Assembly (NCBI RefSeq): GCF_963678635.1
Contig: NC_087065.1
Coordinates: 55,270,397-55,334,396, forward strand
DNA from: Symsagittifera roscoffensis
Taxonomy: Eukaryota > Xenacoelomorpha > Acoela > Convolutidae
Reading direction: 5' to 3'
DNA length: 64,000 nucleotides
Of this stretch, positions 34,173-47,498 are shown piece after piece. The notes under the pieces were generated by a model. It was not told the DNA's origin and ran no database searches. It saw only the letters and a program-made list of their open reading frames with translations. The stretch's first letter is position 1. Every line of letters starts with the position of its first letter. Both the position numbers and the translations under genes were made by a program.

Positions 34173-35299
34173 GACTTTGCAGCCAACAATTTTGTGGAAT
34201 TATGAAAAATTTGAATGAACAGATTCCTTACATTCAAAAAGGACGAAAGTTCTGTTCTTGATAAATTTTTGAATAAAAGTGAGGTTGAAACGTACAAATT
34301 TGTTCAAAATTGGATTTTCCAACAATTTCGGTAACAGCGCAGCTTAGTGCGCAAAAAATTCGGGTTAAAAATGCATTCCCAACTAAAAATGAGCAAGTTG
34401 ATTGATTAACTTTATATTATTCCATTACTAACATCAGAATTGATGTCTCTGCATTTAAAATTACAGCCAGCGGGAGGTTTCAGAAACAATGGCATATTTT
34501 GATTTCAAAACTTTAATGTACCAAACCCTATTTAAACTAATATTTGATGTTCTGAATTGCTGAATGGCAAAAAAAATGTTTCAGCCTGACAAGGATTTAT
34601 AGAACATTTTTCATGCAGATTGCCATGAACTGTTTATCAAAAAATAGGTTTTGTATTTTTATTGAATTGAGGCAAGCTGTTTTCACTTACTGACAAGTTA
34701 AAAAATGCAAAATTGTCACTTTGTTCCTGGCATGAGAGTCGGGTAGGGGTATTTTTTTGGAAATTTTCTTCTATTTTGTAGAATTGAAATTAAAACCTAC
34801 CTCATAGACGTTGAGGGGAATTAGAACCTTCAGGGTTTCGCCCTGATACGAACTGTCATGTTTTTTTTTTGCACTCGAAATGAAATAGTACAATTAAAAA
34901 GACGTTTCTCTAAATATTGTGCTGAAATTGTGTAATATTTGGATTTTAATTATTCTAAATTAATTGTTGCTTGATTCTAGGTGAAAAATTTTCTGCAGTC
35001 GTTTTGTCTCTCTTAAGTTTTTCACTCGCGCTAATCATTGTCTATTAGCATTTTGAGCTTCCATGGTTTTCACACTGGATGAAACCATGTTCAAAACTTT
35101 GTTCTTACGTGACTCGATGGTCTTCTCGATGTTAAATAATAGACTCAAAACTATTGTCGTAATATTGTATTTTTTATATGTATTCACCAGATACTATACA
35201 TATTAGTTGAGTCATTGGATATTTTGCTGCTCCAAGTTCAGTTTTACCATTGGTTGATTCCTTATTCGTATTATGTTTCCTCCAGATCTGGTACAGCTT
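34173..35299. other. Spacer with a family-A 3' remnant
   Basis: Mostly featureless AT-rich sequence. At 34800-34862, AGAACCTTCAGGGTTTCGCC and CTGATACGAACTGTCATG are an old family-A 3' end. No gene supported. Confidence 0.5.
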
Positions 35300-36668
35300 T
35301 TAACCTTGTGGCGATACGATTCCCAGCTCCTCTTGGATCTGGCTTTTATATGCCTGGATTTCAGCTGCAGTTGCGCCAGGAGCTGGCGGGTTCGCGCCGG
35401 TTCGAGGAGGCGAGGTTATACCCAGCTCGTTTTGAAGTTCGGTTCTATATTGTTGCAGTTCTGCTGTAGATGCGCCTGGGCCTGGAGCAACCGCCCCGGT
35501 TCGGGGAGGTGAGGTTATACCCAGCTCGTTTTGAAGTTCGGTTCTATATTGTTGCAGTTCTGCTGTAGATGCGCCTGGGCCTGGAGCAACCGCCCCGGTT
35601 CGGGGAGGCGTTTCAATTCCCAGTTCTGCTTGGATCTGGGTTTTATATGCCTGGATTTCAGGTGCAGTTGCGCCTGGGCCTGGAGCAACCGCCCCGGTTC
35701 GGGGAGGCGTTTCAATTCCCAGTTCCTCTTGGATCTGGGTTTTATATGCCTGGATTTCAGCTGCAGTTGCACCTGGAGCTGGAGGATTTGCGCCGGTTCG
35801 AGGAGGCGAGGTTATACCCAGTTCGGCTAGGAGATCGTTTTTATATGCTTGCAGCTCTGATGCAGATGCGCCTGGTCCTGGAGCAGTCGCTCCTGTTTCA
35901 ACACTTGTCCCATTCATTGGCATTGCCATTGTCAATTGCTGATGAACTGTAACCAGCGCCATCAAAACTAAAAATGAAGAATATAGTTACAGAGATAGCG
36001 GAAAAAGTTTAGATAGGAATGCTAATTAATGTCTTCCTGTGCGCGGGAAACTCAAACATGTTTTTATTGAGGAAAACTGGTACAATCGTTCTTCAGTTTT
36101 TTTCAACTTCAAAATAAACTTTTCGGCGTGATTACAGAGCTGTCTCATTGTTTTTGTCAACTAGAGTTCGGCTTATTTCTAAGTTTTCCTCTTGATTTAT
36201 CTTTTCTTTTGCAAATTAGCTAAGAATGAACATTTTTAGCGTCGGTAGAAATACTGTAATCATAGGTCACTAATACATGCATCTCACGTTTGCCCTGACG
36301 GTGTTTGAAAAAACTTTCGAAAAAACAAGGGAATAGGTTATTCTCATGAGCAAAGAATAGCAGAATGCGCGAACGTTCTCAACCAATCAATGCCCTTTAA
36401 ACGGTCCTAAACTGACTGATTTTGTTGCTTATTTCTTTTTGAATTATGAATAAAGAGTTCTGATGAAACTTCAATGTTATCGCGCATGAAGGGCGCCCAG
36501 TCAGAAAAAGTGAATGACGCGCCATCAGAAATTGACCTCTTTGTCACCTCGCAAGTCTTTAACATTACTTTTAGATCGTAGAAAATTTTCAACTTTGTAT
36601 CATCAAGCTCTCAAAAATTTTGAGTGAAACATGTAAAAGTAAAAATACTAACCAAACATTGTCATCAT
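35300..36668 (-). CDS. Secreted protein of six 33-residue helix/proline repeats, two exons
   Basis: Exon 1 is 36653-36668 and exon 2 is 35300-35967 on the minus strand; the intron has GTTAGT and TTTTTAG ends and keeps the frame, giving 227 residues. Splicing creates a signal peptide, MMTMFVLMALVTVHQQLTMA, where neither exon alone would. After a short linker come six units of 33 residues, each an amphipathic helix such as AEIQAYKTQIQEELGI followed by a PPRTGAVAPGPGA-like linker. Units 4 and 5 are identical in protein and almost so in DNA, so the array is still expanding or homogenising. There are no cysteines in the mature part. It is probably an extracellular structural or matrix protein; no known family was recognised, so the function is open. 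Confidence 0.75.
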
Positions 36669-38134
36669 GATTGAAAAGTTTCCAATTTTTGCCAACTTGA
36701 TTCCTCAGAAATGCTTGAGATAATGAATTCTGAAAGTTTCAGATACTGGTCTTAACTTTTCACAAGCTGCTGTTTCCACATGTGTGCCTCAAATAAGACG
36801 GACACGCTTCATGTGGTTTATTTTACCTTCGTTTTTGTTCCATTTAATTTCATTTTGGTTGATTCAATAATAATTTGACCGAAAACTGACCTGAATTTAC
36901 TAACTGACCATCCAAAATTACCATGAAGTTTTCGGCTTTTTGAGCTCCAGTTTTTAGTAATTTGAGTGCATGACTAAAATGTATAAAGTCACGGCATGTT
37001 AATTTGAAAACAGCTTAGAGTAGATGGTAAGTTTGTTCCAACCGATAGGTTCCGTACGGCAACATCTTCTTGTCTTGATCGGCGACATCTTGAGAAGATC
37101 TTGCTCGATACAGTTACAGATTAATACACCGTGTCCATGCTCAGCAATGCGATAACTTTTACCATCAGATGAATGTTTCAATATGCTTGACAAACTTAAT
37201 CTATATTTTTGTGATTAATTAGCTCAGTTAATAGTTCATCATTTATTCAATCAATCAGGATAAAAGAAATTATACGTAATTTCCAAGGCAAAAGGTGATG
37301 ATTTAATAGTGAAGAAAGCTACTGTATTTTGGACCAATTTGGGCCATCAATCAAGTTAATCAAAGTATATATCAAAGGACCCACTGATCCAAAGTTTTTT
37401 CCGGCAAAGTCTATTTCAAATCAAACTTTCAACAATCAACTTTTTACCGTCCATGAAAAAGTTTGTTTAAGTTTTTGGTGCACTCATTTTCATAATTAAA
37501 TTTAAGGGGCGTCAAAGATTTCTCCAAATTGTGTGTGATTGATCATACCCGGGTCGAGGTTTGCAATTTGTTTCGACCGAGGCGGGTCGAAGACATGTCA
37601 GAGTTCGACCAAAAATCCATTGTAGAGAACGCCCCATAGTCAACCTCATCGTCTAAACATAAAGTCGAATCTGTCGAAACATAAAGTCGAACACAAAATC
37701 GAAACATAAAGTCGAGTTGGTCGAAACAAAGTCAAACACAATCAAAGTGTTTTCCAGAGACTGATAGGTGAGGCAGTGGCTATAATCTGAGTTGATGTGG
37801 TATGAGCCGAGCTGAGGCAGTGAGAAGAAACTATGGTCTAAGGATTTTCCTCAGCATGGACGCAACAAGTGCTTTATAAAATGCGCCTTCAATCATGATA
37901 AATCAATTATCAAAAAGTTCAATATTTTTCATATAACTACACTATCAAGCTTGTGAGCGTTAGCGTATTAGTGCGTTCATTCTTTTTTTTCTAACCTATC
38001 GCGCTAATAAAAAGTATTCATTAAAGTGTTCATTTGGCGGCACTTTTGCTATAATTAATTACAATCTCTAGTATTGGAATTTTCATAGCTTCTGTTCTCT
38101 GCTTTATTTATGGCTGGGGGTTGTGTTCCCTTAA
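36669..38134. other. Intergenic sequence, with a short GTCGAAACATAAA repeat
   Basis: No supported gene. At 37653-37742 the motif AAACATAAAGTCGAA recurs three to four times with small changes. The reverse frame at 36999-37193 (64 residues) has no recognisable motif and is left unassigned. Confidence 0.4.
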
Positions 38135-38260
38135 GCTTCCGTGGCTAAGTGGTTAGTGTGAGCGACTCTTGGTCGCAGGATTGTACCAGAGTCTCAATGT
38201 GAGCGACTCTTGAGTGCGACTCTTAAAGTCTCTTGATCGCAGGATTGAACCAGACAAATA
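38135..38260 (+). repeat. tRNA-Lys(CTT)-like sequence, probably SINE-related
   Basis: GCTTCCGTGGCTAAGTGGTT resembles a tRNA 5' arm with an A-box. GCGACTCTTGGTCGC gives an anticodon-like hairpin with CTT in the loop position, and AGGATTGTACC or AGGATTGAACC resembles a weak B-box. The anticodon-to-B-box part is duplicated within ~60 bases and no matching acceptor strand closes the molecule. It is therefore more likely a tRNA-derived repeat than a working tRNA. Confidence 0.4.
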
Positions 38261-39090
38261 GCCGAATTTTTGACGAATTCGAGGCTTGTTTTTGGTTTTT
38301 TTATTGCACTTTAAAGAGCTGCATTTTTTCTTATTCTCGCTAATTTTTGCGAGGCGAAGCTTCACCTCATTGTAATTTTTCAAAAAGAAATAACATTAGC
38401 GGTAAATAACAAGTGAGTAATAAGTCTGTTTTTCAGACGACTGGGTTTCAGTAGGGTTTCATTTTTCTACAATTTTGGAGTGATCTACGAAAGAGTTCAG
38501 TTTTTTGTTGAATCAAATTTTTTCTATTCCCAAAAAAAACTAACAAAACGCCAGAAAAGGAAAAACAAATTTGTCAAAAACCCTGAAAAGATGAGTTTAT
38601 CTAGATATAATTTCAAAAAATTTTGTATCGGCTACCCTGAATAAAATTAATGCGCTACTTAAACTTCAGAAACTTAGCCCTATTTTCATTAAACATGATT
38701 TGCCCGCACCGATTTTTTATGAATCAAATCATTAATAATTCATCTTTTGTGGCAAACTATGGGACTGTAACATAACTATTGGTAAGCATTCAGAAAATGC
38801 TGGCTTTAATTCAATTTTTCTAGCAAAGAAATGCAACCAATAATGTCAATTATTGGTTTATCATTCAAAACAGAAAACAGTTTGTCTATCCGAGCAAAGA
38901 GATCCTTTTGTTCTGGTTTTCTGCCTCTTGAAACCGGGACTAACGTTTTAGCTTAAAAATGATTATATCTTCCTGTTGGAACCAGATCTAAACTAGTATT
39001 TTTCATTGGTTATTATTATGATATTTTATCTCTATAAAATATTAAATACTAACCAATCATACTCCATCAAACTAACAACCCACTTATTTG
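38261..39090. other. Spacer without recognised features
   Basis: AT-rich; no gene, RNA or element end supported. Confidence 0.4.
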
Positions 39091-41060
39091 TAAGTGTTGA
39101 TACTACTTGTAGTTTCAACACCAGAACAATTTGAATTAAACTTAGAATACTGTTGTTCTCATTCTGGAACTAACTTGCGCAAACCGGTGTACACTAGATC
39201 TATTGAGACAAAGAGATATAAGAGTAAGATTAAGATTGGTTTTAGACTAAGAAGTTGCACGAATCTATCCGGCCGAAAATAAGATAGCGTGATGAGCAGA
39301 CGGTGTACCTTATCTGAAGTTACTCTATGAGCATAGTAACCAATACATAACTCATCTGGTGCGACCAAAAGTCTCGATTAGACGTTAACTAACTTAGACT
39401 TAGAAAAAATATAGATTAGAATTAGACAAATACAACATTTTGAAAAAATGTTGTATGACAAAAACTTAGTAGATATGTCTCTACGACTCAATAGATCAAA
39501 TCCAATATTCCGAACAATACGAGAACTACCCGGTATTGGAAGAAGACCTCGAACAAGAGACGACATACGATTAGGAAGAAATCTACCAATCGATTTCATG
39601 ATAGTACGACCATAACGTGATCAAACTTTTGTATTTAGGATACTACAAGCAGTAAATTTAAACTTTCATTTACTGACATAATACTTTGAAAAATTTTCTT
39701 CAATAACCTTTCATGGCGCTAAACCTACTAATTGTACAATAACGACGGATAAAAACAACACTTGTCGTTTTCCTTAAATCAGCTGTAACTTAAATAACAT
39801 CATGAAAAAATATTTATTGAATCTAAAATACAAAATTAGTTAGTATAAATCATACATCGTTAGAGTATATATAATTCATTTTTTCATCCCAGCTTCATCA
39901 CCTAAAACATAACAGCAAATCGCAAAAACTAACAACCATCAAAACTAAAACTTAACCCTAACCTTTTATCAATAAACTATCAAGGCTTGTCTTTGTTTTC
40001 ACTTAAGTAAATTTATTTTAAATAACAGATCATCAAGGCTTCTCTTGGATCTTTAAATTAAATTAAACTATATCAAAATTTCTAGAGGCCTAAAATCATC
40101 AAGGCCTATCCTTGGATCAAATAGTACAATTTTCTTCCCTCCCCCCAATTTAATTAGTGTCTAACGACCTCAAACGTCGATTCACTGCCCAACCCTTATC
40201 AAAGACCCAGAATTAACAGAAAATTTTCAAAAAATTAACCATTTTAATTAAGATAAACAGTGAAGAACTTCGATTACTCATCCTTCACTTGATCCCCCTG
40301 CTCTTAGATGACCCAGGCTTAAACACTTAAACTTAGTAAGTCATAAAATAGTATCTAACGAACTACTTGCATTCTAATTATACCTGAACCTTATGGATCG
40401 ATTTACTATTCTCTAAACTTTGATCACAAATCACAACCCCTAAGTAAAATTAGCTATGTCTATCTTAGCTTAGAATTTGTCACGAGAAAGTAAAAATCAT
40501 TCTCAGGAATCGATATACGCTTTTCTCTTCAACCCAACAAAACCACAAAAAAAGCAGAACCAAATGAAGCTAACCACAAAAAATCGTAAAAATTAACAGT
40601 TTAAAAAGTTAGAATCATTAATCCAGATTTTGCACCCATCATCCTAAACCTTATGTCAAGAGACAATTTCGGAAACAAACAAACAATCCTAATACGTAAT
40701 GAACGACGAAAGATACGACCTCGTAATCACACCACACAGACAATCAGTAGGATACATGAGAACAAAAAGACAAACACTAAAAAAAAATTATTAACAAACC
40801 AAAAACAAATTATTAGGAAAAAATTCAGAATCAGAAACAACCGCAATACAAGAATTTCACAATTTAAACGACTCAATAAACAAAAACCATCAAATTGAAG
40901 ATCAAATATAATTTACTGACTCAAAACCACGTCACCATCATCAATAAAAGGGAAACGTAGAATAAAAATTGCTACACAAACAAACCAAAACGTTTGTAAA
41001 ATTGGAATCAACCAAAAAAACACAGTGAAAATTACACACTAACAGTCATACAACACAAAA

Positions 41061-41465
41061 ATGATTCGAAATGAAGATAACTCAAAAAATTCAGAAATTC
41101 CAGTCTTAGTACATCCATTAACTGAAGCCCGAGGACAGGTACAATTTTGCCAAAAATTAATCGCAAATTTATTCGAAAAAGGAGAAAGTTCGAGCACAAG
41201 AGACTTTCCCGATGTAAAAATCAAAAGACAACTTCTTGACCACTATACTAAAGGTATATGTAGTCTCACATCACAATTTGGAATCTACACAATAGAAATC
41301 AAATCACCAAATGAATTTCATGACAGATATCTCATTCAAACTGATGACATAGACATTGAATTTTCAAACGTTTTTACATCATACATCGAAAAAATACAAC
41401 ACCAAAACTCAATAAGAGCAAAATCAATATTCACAAATGATGTATTTTCCTTTATCTATAAATAG
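41061..41465 (+). CDS. First open frame of the LTR element, gag-like or unknown
   Basis: A 134-residue frame with ATG, the first long one after the leader region. It is basic and polar, with no zinc knuckle. The position suggests the N-terminal part of Gag. Downstream sequence to 42.7 kb is asparagine/threonine/lysine-rich and broken in all frames. Confidence 0.45.
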   Translation: MIRNEDNSKNSEIPVLVHPLTEARGQVQFCQKLIANLFEKGESSSTRDFPDVKIKRQLLDHYTKGICSLTSQFGIYTIEIKSPNEFHDRYLIQTDDIDIEFSNVFTSYIEKIQHQNSIRAKSIFTNDVFSFIYK

Positions 41466-42779
41466 TTATCTATATTAGAATTGAAAGATTCTCAAAGCGA
41501 TTCACCAACTCAAACATCTCGACACACAATTGGACGACAGTAAATACACATATTTTCAAAATTTTTAAATGCAATCAGAGAAGATCTAACAAAAAATGAC
41601 ATAAGACAACATATAAATACGACATACAAAAAATCTTAGCATGGTTCATAATTGATTATTTTAGTCACAATATTGGTCTTATTGCACATGCAAGAAAAAA
41701 TATTAGACCACAAAATACAGATGACGAAACCGTATTAGCAGAACAATCAGATTATGTTTGGGACCCTGAATGATCTCATGAATCATTTATTAATATACCA
41801 ACAGATATATCAAGTCAAGCAAACAGCACTATCTCTATTCACAAAGATTATGTTAGAGTATACCCACTTACAATTGACGCAACACCTTTAAACTATAATG
41901 AATTTTTCCATGAAAGAACAGGAAATAACAGTTTAAACTCTACATTTATAAATAATGACAACTTAAATGGAACAAGAAATCTTACACAACAAGATATACA
42001 AACACAATCACATTTTGTAAGCGAAGAAAATGTTGAAACAACAACAAAAACAGAAGCACAACGAAGCATTTCACCTATTCAACCAAGTTTTAACAACACC
42101 AAAAATAAAAAAAAAACCAACGCTACAACAAACAATAATACAATCCACAGTAAAAACACTCTGCTGCACAAAAATATTCACAAATTGATTACCCAACGTT
42201 CCGACTAGTAACAAAACCATCATACAAAACAATAAACATCACAAAGAAATAATTTTACAGAATCTAGTTACAACTATGTAAATGGACTAAAAACAACAAA
42301 ACCTTCTAATACAAATACTCAAAACTAATTCTTTTCACAAAGTCAAAAAAACACCACAAACGATCTCAAATTCAGTAAATTTTCATGATCAACCGCAATC
42401 CTCACAAGAACCAAATGAAAACTACCAATTTTTTTTTAACAAAATAAAAATAAAACAAGTTAATACCATACCAGAAAACCAACTTCATTATTATACGCCA
42501 AAATATTTTCCATCAGATAATGAAGAATACTATAATCAAAAATCACCAACGAAATTATTCAAGCCAATGACCTCGTTCTTACAAAAATTGACCAACCAGA
42601 TATTTTTTGAACCATACACACAAAATCAACATCTTACAACAATAATTTTCAACAACCGAATCCAGTTAACACACAATCATACCAACCAACTCAAATGCAT
42701 AACAAAATTCCACTGACATATTATTTACAAACAACATGAAATAACAAAAAAGACAACATACAAATTTTTCTCAAATGCC

Positions 42780-43069
42780 ACATGCCGCAGAATCACTGCA
42801 AATGACTATGATTCCATACCTAATGGGTGGATCATCAAAATCATCAAATAAACCACTTATGGTATTTACAGGCACAGACCCTGAATACTCTGTAGAAGAT
42901 TACCTAAACGCAGTCACAGCAAATTAAATTTTAAATATAGGACCTGAACTAGCAAACAATCCAATTCGACAAAATTGGATACATAGACGCACAGCTTCAA
43001 TCCAAACCACACACTTGACGGCGCAGCCAAGAATTGGTTTTCAATTTTACATATACAAATAAATTCAGA
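42780..43069 (+). pseudogene. Gag core remnant ending at the assembly gap
   Basis: The translation contains VFTGTDPEYSVEDYL followed by a helix-rich stretch typical of Ty3/gypsy Gag capsid regions. It is interrupted by a stop about 14 codons later and frameshifted before the N run. Confidence 0.6.
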
Positions 43070-43269
43070 NNNNNNNNNNNNNNNNNNNNNNNNNNNNNNN
43101 NNNNNNNNNNNNNNNNNNNNNNNNNNNNNNNNNNNNNNNNNNNNNNNNNNNNNNNNNNNNNNNNNNNNNNNNNNNNNNNNNNNNNNNNNNNNNNNNNNNN
43201 NNNNNNNNNNNNNNNNNNNNNNNNNNNNNNNNNNNNNNNNNNNNNNNNNNNNNNNNNNNNNNNNNNNNN
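43070..43269. other. Assembly gap of exactly 200 N
   Basis: A round 200 N is a placeholder of unknown true size. The missing content should be the rest of Gag, protease, RT and the start of RNase H, several kilobases in an intact element. Confidence 0.95.
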
Positions 43270-43450
43270 ATCATAAACCATTAATCTTTCTTGTTACACA
43301 AAAATCAAGACCAAACCATAGAGTTTATAAATTTCAACTCATTTGAATTTCATTCTGAAACTTACATTTCTAGCAGGAAAAAACCTTGCACTACCCGTAC
43401 TCTCAGTAGAATTACACCACATGAGTTGTTAACATGAAAAACAACAGTTG
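43270..43450 (+). pseudogene. RNase H C-terminal remnant of the LTR element
   Basis: Just after the gap, fragments in different frames read as the end of a gypsy-type RT/RNase H module: a KPLIFL-like strand, an NHRVYKFQLI-like helix and AGKNLALP. Frameshifts and a stop break it. Confidence 0.55.
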
Positions 43451-44089
43451 AAATACAACAAAAAAAAATTTTTTCTTGCAAAAGATGAATTTTCACCAAG
43501 ATTACAATGCAAATATGCAGTAAACTGACATAGACCAATCAAAAATAAATAATCTACAACATTTTCCACCATATCTACATTGTCAAATCAATCACTACGA
43601 AGTAGACCAACTAGGAAAACCTACATTCAAACCGATATCATACTCTTCATGGATAAAAAACAACACACAGCAGAAACCAATAAAACAAACATTATATAAA
43701 AAAGATCTATTCACTTTATTAATAGAAAAAAACCTCACTGATAATATAATTTTTTCAGGCGCACCAAATAATGATTCAAAAAATACAATAAATTATGTTT
43801 TTAACGTTCATGAACCACTAGATACAAAACCTCTTCAAAAAATGAAATTGAAAACATTTTTCTCCCAATAACAGAAAAAATAACACTCGAATTATTACAG
43901 AAACATCAAAATCTTGATCCAGTTAGAAGACAATTAAAATCTTGGCACAAATATAAGACCAAGCCAATTAAAGCCGATAACACCATTCTAGGAAATAAAA
44001 CCCTTCTTAGATTTTTCAAAAAATTAAACAATACCTCTATCAACGAAAACACAGATATTCTAGAAAATCAAACATCCGATATCAAAATA

Positions 44090-44290
44090 CCTTACCTACC
44101 TTTAAATATGACGCTTATAGCCTTTCATACCTCTCACTCTTTACAGACTAAAGGACACTCAGGAGCTAAGAAAACATACTCAAATTTTAAACAAAAAATT
44201 TTGTTTTCCAAATGCAACAAATTGGATAAAAGTATGATGCAATGATTGCATAACATGTCAATTAAACAAACCATACCCAAATCAAAAACA
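44090..44290 (+). pseudogene. Integrase N-terminal HHCC zinc-finger region
   Basis: The segment has AFHTSH, GHSGAKKTY and a downstream CNK...C-type spacing, fitting the His-His-Cys-Cys domain that precedes retroviral-type integrase cores. A stop lies at the position of the last helix. Confidence 0.6.
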
Positions 44291-44399
44291 AACAGCAGAA
44301 AAACAAGATTTTAAAGGACAAAGTCTATACTTCAATCACAGATTTTCATTCCATACAAAAAGACCAATATCACCGACATCAGAAGGAAACTCATATATA

Positions 44400-44895
44400 A
44401 TGGTCATAGTCGATGCATTCACACACTACGTACGTAGCAATTAACCCAGTACCTCACTGTAATGCCTATTATGCATATACAACAGTTTATGAACACTGGA
44501 TAGCAAAATTCGGTTTTCCCGAAATCCTTGTCACAGACAATGGCACTGAATTTATAAACAACGAAATCATTACACTATGCCTCATATATAATATTAAGCC
44601 CAAACCACGTACATCTCATGTACCTAGGACTAATGGATAAGTCGAAGGCATGAACCGTTCATTACAAGAACATCTCAGATGTATCATCAACGGAAATGAC
44701 ACACGATATACTGAATGTTCAACAGATATTAAACTGTTTCCATTATCTTATAACTTACAAATAACAACAACTTTAGGACTATCGCCCTATGAAATGGTTT
44801 TTAAACAAAAACCACGAAAACCAATAAATTTTACAGCAAATTTTTCAAAAAATACACAAGGTTATAGCCAACCCACTAAAGAATCAATATGTTAG
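44400..44895 (+). pseudogene. Integrase catalytic core, broken by a stop
   Basis: The frame 44413-44640 holds the VTDNGTEF motif carrying the second catalytic Asp of the DDE core, then SHVPRTNG. A TAA at 44638 separates it from 44650-44895, which carries on with helices expected around the catalytic Glu and ends with GLSPYEMVF, a frequent gypsy integrase motif. The first Asp is near 44410 (VIVDAF). Inactive as it stands. Confidence 0.8.
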
Positions 44896-46104
44896 AATCT
44901 TCCACTATATACCCACGATGGAGATCAATTCCATCGTCCACAAATTTTATAAATAGCTTCCGGTACACACACCAAATGGATTTTAAACAGAGATAAAAAA
45001 AAAGAACGAAATTTACCAGAAAGTAACAAAAAAATTGTTACAAAGACAAAATATTAATTTCCAAATAAATTCTCGATTTACCCCAGCTACAAATTTAAAA
45101 ATCGGAACATTTGTTTTAACTCCAAATTTTACAACCCAAAAATTGTTTCTAAAAAATTACAACCACGCCGAAAGGGACCATATCAAATAATTGATAAATC
45201 CACTGATGTAACATACAAAATTACAGACCTATAAAAAAAGAAGTCGTTCAACATCGAAACAATCATTTACCTTATTATCTGAAAGAGTACGCTCTTTGCG
45301 AACTGACTGAATTATACTCTTTCACAGGACTTAAAGTTATTCAAAGTAATCCAGATCACGAACAAAATCAAAGCACTGATATGAAACCTATCCAAAAACC
45401 ATTGGATAAAAATGAAAAAGAACTTCCCGAAGAAACATCAAAAAATGTAGACAACAAAAAGATAACTCAAACAGAAAGAAAAAATCGTAAATTAGAAGAA
45501 AAAGTTCCACCACAAGATCAAAAAAAAATCTCCACATAGACAGTCATCCCGACTTCGAAATCAGCCACGAAAAGATTACAAAATTTTCATCTCACAATCT
45601 AAAATATTAAAGAAAGTTGAATTTCAGAAACCACTTTAAAATTAATTAACATTTTCACCTCTTGAAGATATTCTCATAAAACGAACATTTTTATAAACCG
45701 AACTAGTTCAAATTCAGCCAATCAGAAACTTTTTCGAGTTATCACCTCATTTTTAACACCACTTCTTTAGCCGACAAACAATCACCCTCAAGCCAATCTC
45801 TAACTATAACTAAAGGACTTCCAGGTCAAAAATAAACAAACCGCTAAACATTGACACCTGAAATAAACAAAGTCTCAATATTACAACCATCGCCTATCAA
45901 GCAGTACAAAGATTAACAATATTGTCCCAACGTAGACCTCAAAAAACCCTCAGGCAAAAACTTTAAATTATCTTAAAGAACAAAATGGACATAATCATTT
46001 AGCCTAAAGTACGAATATCTCTTAGATACCCCCAATCATCCAATAAATAACAACAAAACCAGGAAGACTCTTGGGAGCCCTCCAAATTTCCTTTTTCAAA
46101 AATT
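44896..46104 (+). pseudogene. Integrase C-terminal and pol end region, decayed
   Basis: Translated fragments such as TNLKIGTFVLTPNF near 45.1 kb resemble an integrase C-terminal SH3-like domain. Stops and frameshifts are frequent. From about 45.6 kb nothing recognisable remains before the duplicated block. Confidence 0.4.
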
Positions 46105-47498
46105 GCCGAAATCCAACCCAATTGTGAGAAAACCAATAAATAAACCGACCACACTTAAATTTAGCCTCGAAAATTAAAAAATAGTTCAACGAAACTAATC
46201 ATTTCTTCAGATGCTTCTTTATCTAACAGTCAACAAATTTCAAAATTTTAAAATTTTTTTATACTATTTTTCAATCCTTTCAAGTTTTTTGAAAACATTA
46301 ATAATTTTTATATCCGACATTTTAGAAATATTCATCCTCTCCTTGATAATTTTTTGTTGCAACTTTTTCTTCATTTTTTACTCCCTAGCCCAAACCTACG
46401 TTAATTTTTTCTAAAATCATTGACCACCCCCTCAGGTACGATATTTCAAATAACTATCTAAATGTTCCAACAACTATTCAGTAGAACAGATGTTTTTCTT
46501 CTGTTTATAATATTTCTCACATTTTTGACATCCCTCATGTTGAAAGTATGCAAATGTATGAAAAAGGTTATTCTAACCATCGCATTAGCAACAGTACTTT
46601 TAGGACTTTTAATTCAAGAATATTACCAAAAAACACAAAATCTCCTCAAAAACAAATAATTTTTCCAAAACTTTTCAAAATTGCTCATCAAAAACCACCA
46701 CATCAGTCCCCACCAACAACGTCCCAAAAACCTCCAACAACACCAACAAAAAGTCAAACAAATAACCCCCAATCATCAGCACGCATCTCTTTCCAAGACA
46801 GTCCATAATCATTTGAAGAAAGACACGCACGATTGTCCGAACCACTAGAGCCAGTAATTCGCCAAGCATCTCTGAGCGAACCACAAAACGAACCAGTGTA
46901 TAACATATACCCCCCTCCCCAACAAGATCTTAATAGAGCAAGACACCGAAGTCAAAACCAAAACACACTCGAAATTATTCATCCAAGACGAAATAGAAAT
47001 TTTGCAAACCCCCAGAGTTTAATTCAACAAACCTCATTCACCAATAGTAAACCCTATAGACCTCTCCAGTAGCACAATTCAAATTACTCCCCAGACCCCA
47101 ACAGAACAAAACACATCGAACATTCACTCAGATTATTTAGGTTCAACCCCTACATCTGAACAAATCCGAGAAATTTCTTTCAATACCCCGGCCACTACAG
47201 AACATCTACCATTTTGGATGACACAAGCTTTTACTCAAGGCTAACCAAATTAGTAAACGAGTCAATAGACGTTTCATCTGACACAACTTTGTCACTACCA
47301 GAAACTCATTCACTCTCTTCAACCCCTTCCTTAACTCAAATCTCACAAACCCCATTTCCTTCAAGTTTTCCTACAATTCTCGACGCCAGATATAGAGAAA
47401 ATTCAACAAATTTTAAACAACTACGATTAGATTGGAATACATTCGTAGCACCATTCCATTATTTGAACAACATCACGAAAGTAACAGATTACACAACT
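46105..47498 (+). repeat. 1.39-kb tandem duplication in the LTR element, unit 1
   Basis: Direct repeat of 47499-48892, offset about 1395 bases and nearly identical. It holds two short hydrophobic frames (46211-46414 and 46462-46659) and then proline/serine/threonine-rich frames on the + strand. The position, after integrase and before the glycoprotein-like region, suggests the leader part of the env gene. Confidence 0.85.

Noticed and set aside
35515-35952. Long + strand frames opposite the secreted repeat protein
   Set aside because: They are shadows of the 99-bp repeat on the minus strand, which has the signal peptide, splice sites and sensible composition.
36999-37193. 64-residue minus-strand frame
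   Set aside because: No homology, no splice partner and no conserved motif; cannot be supported as an exon.
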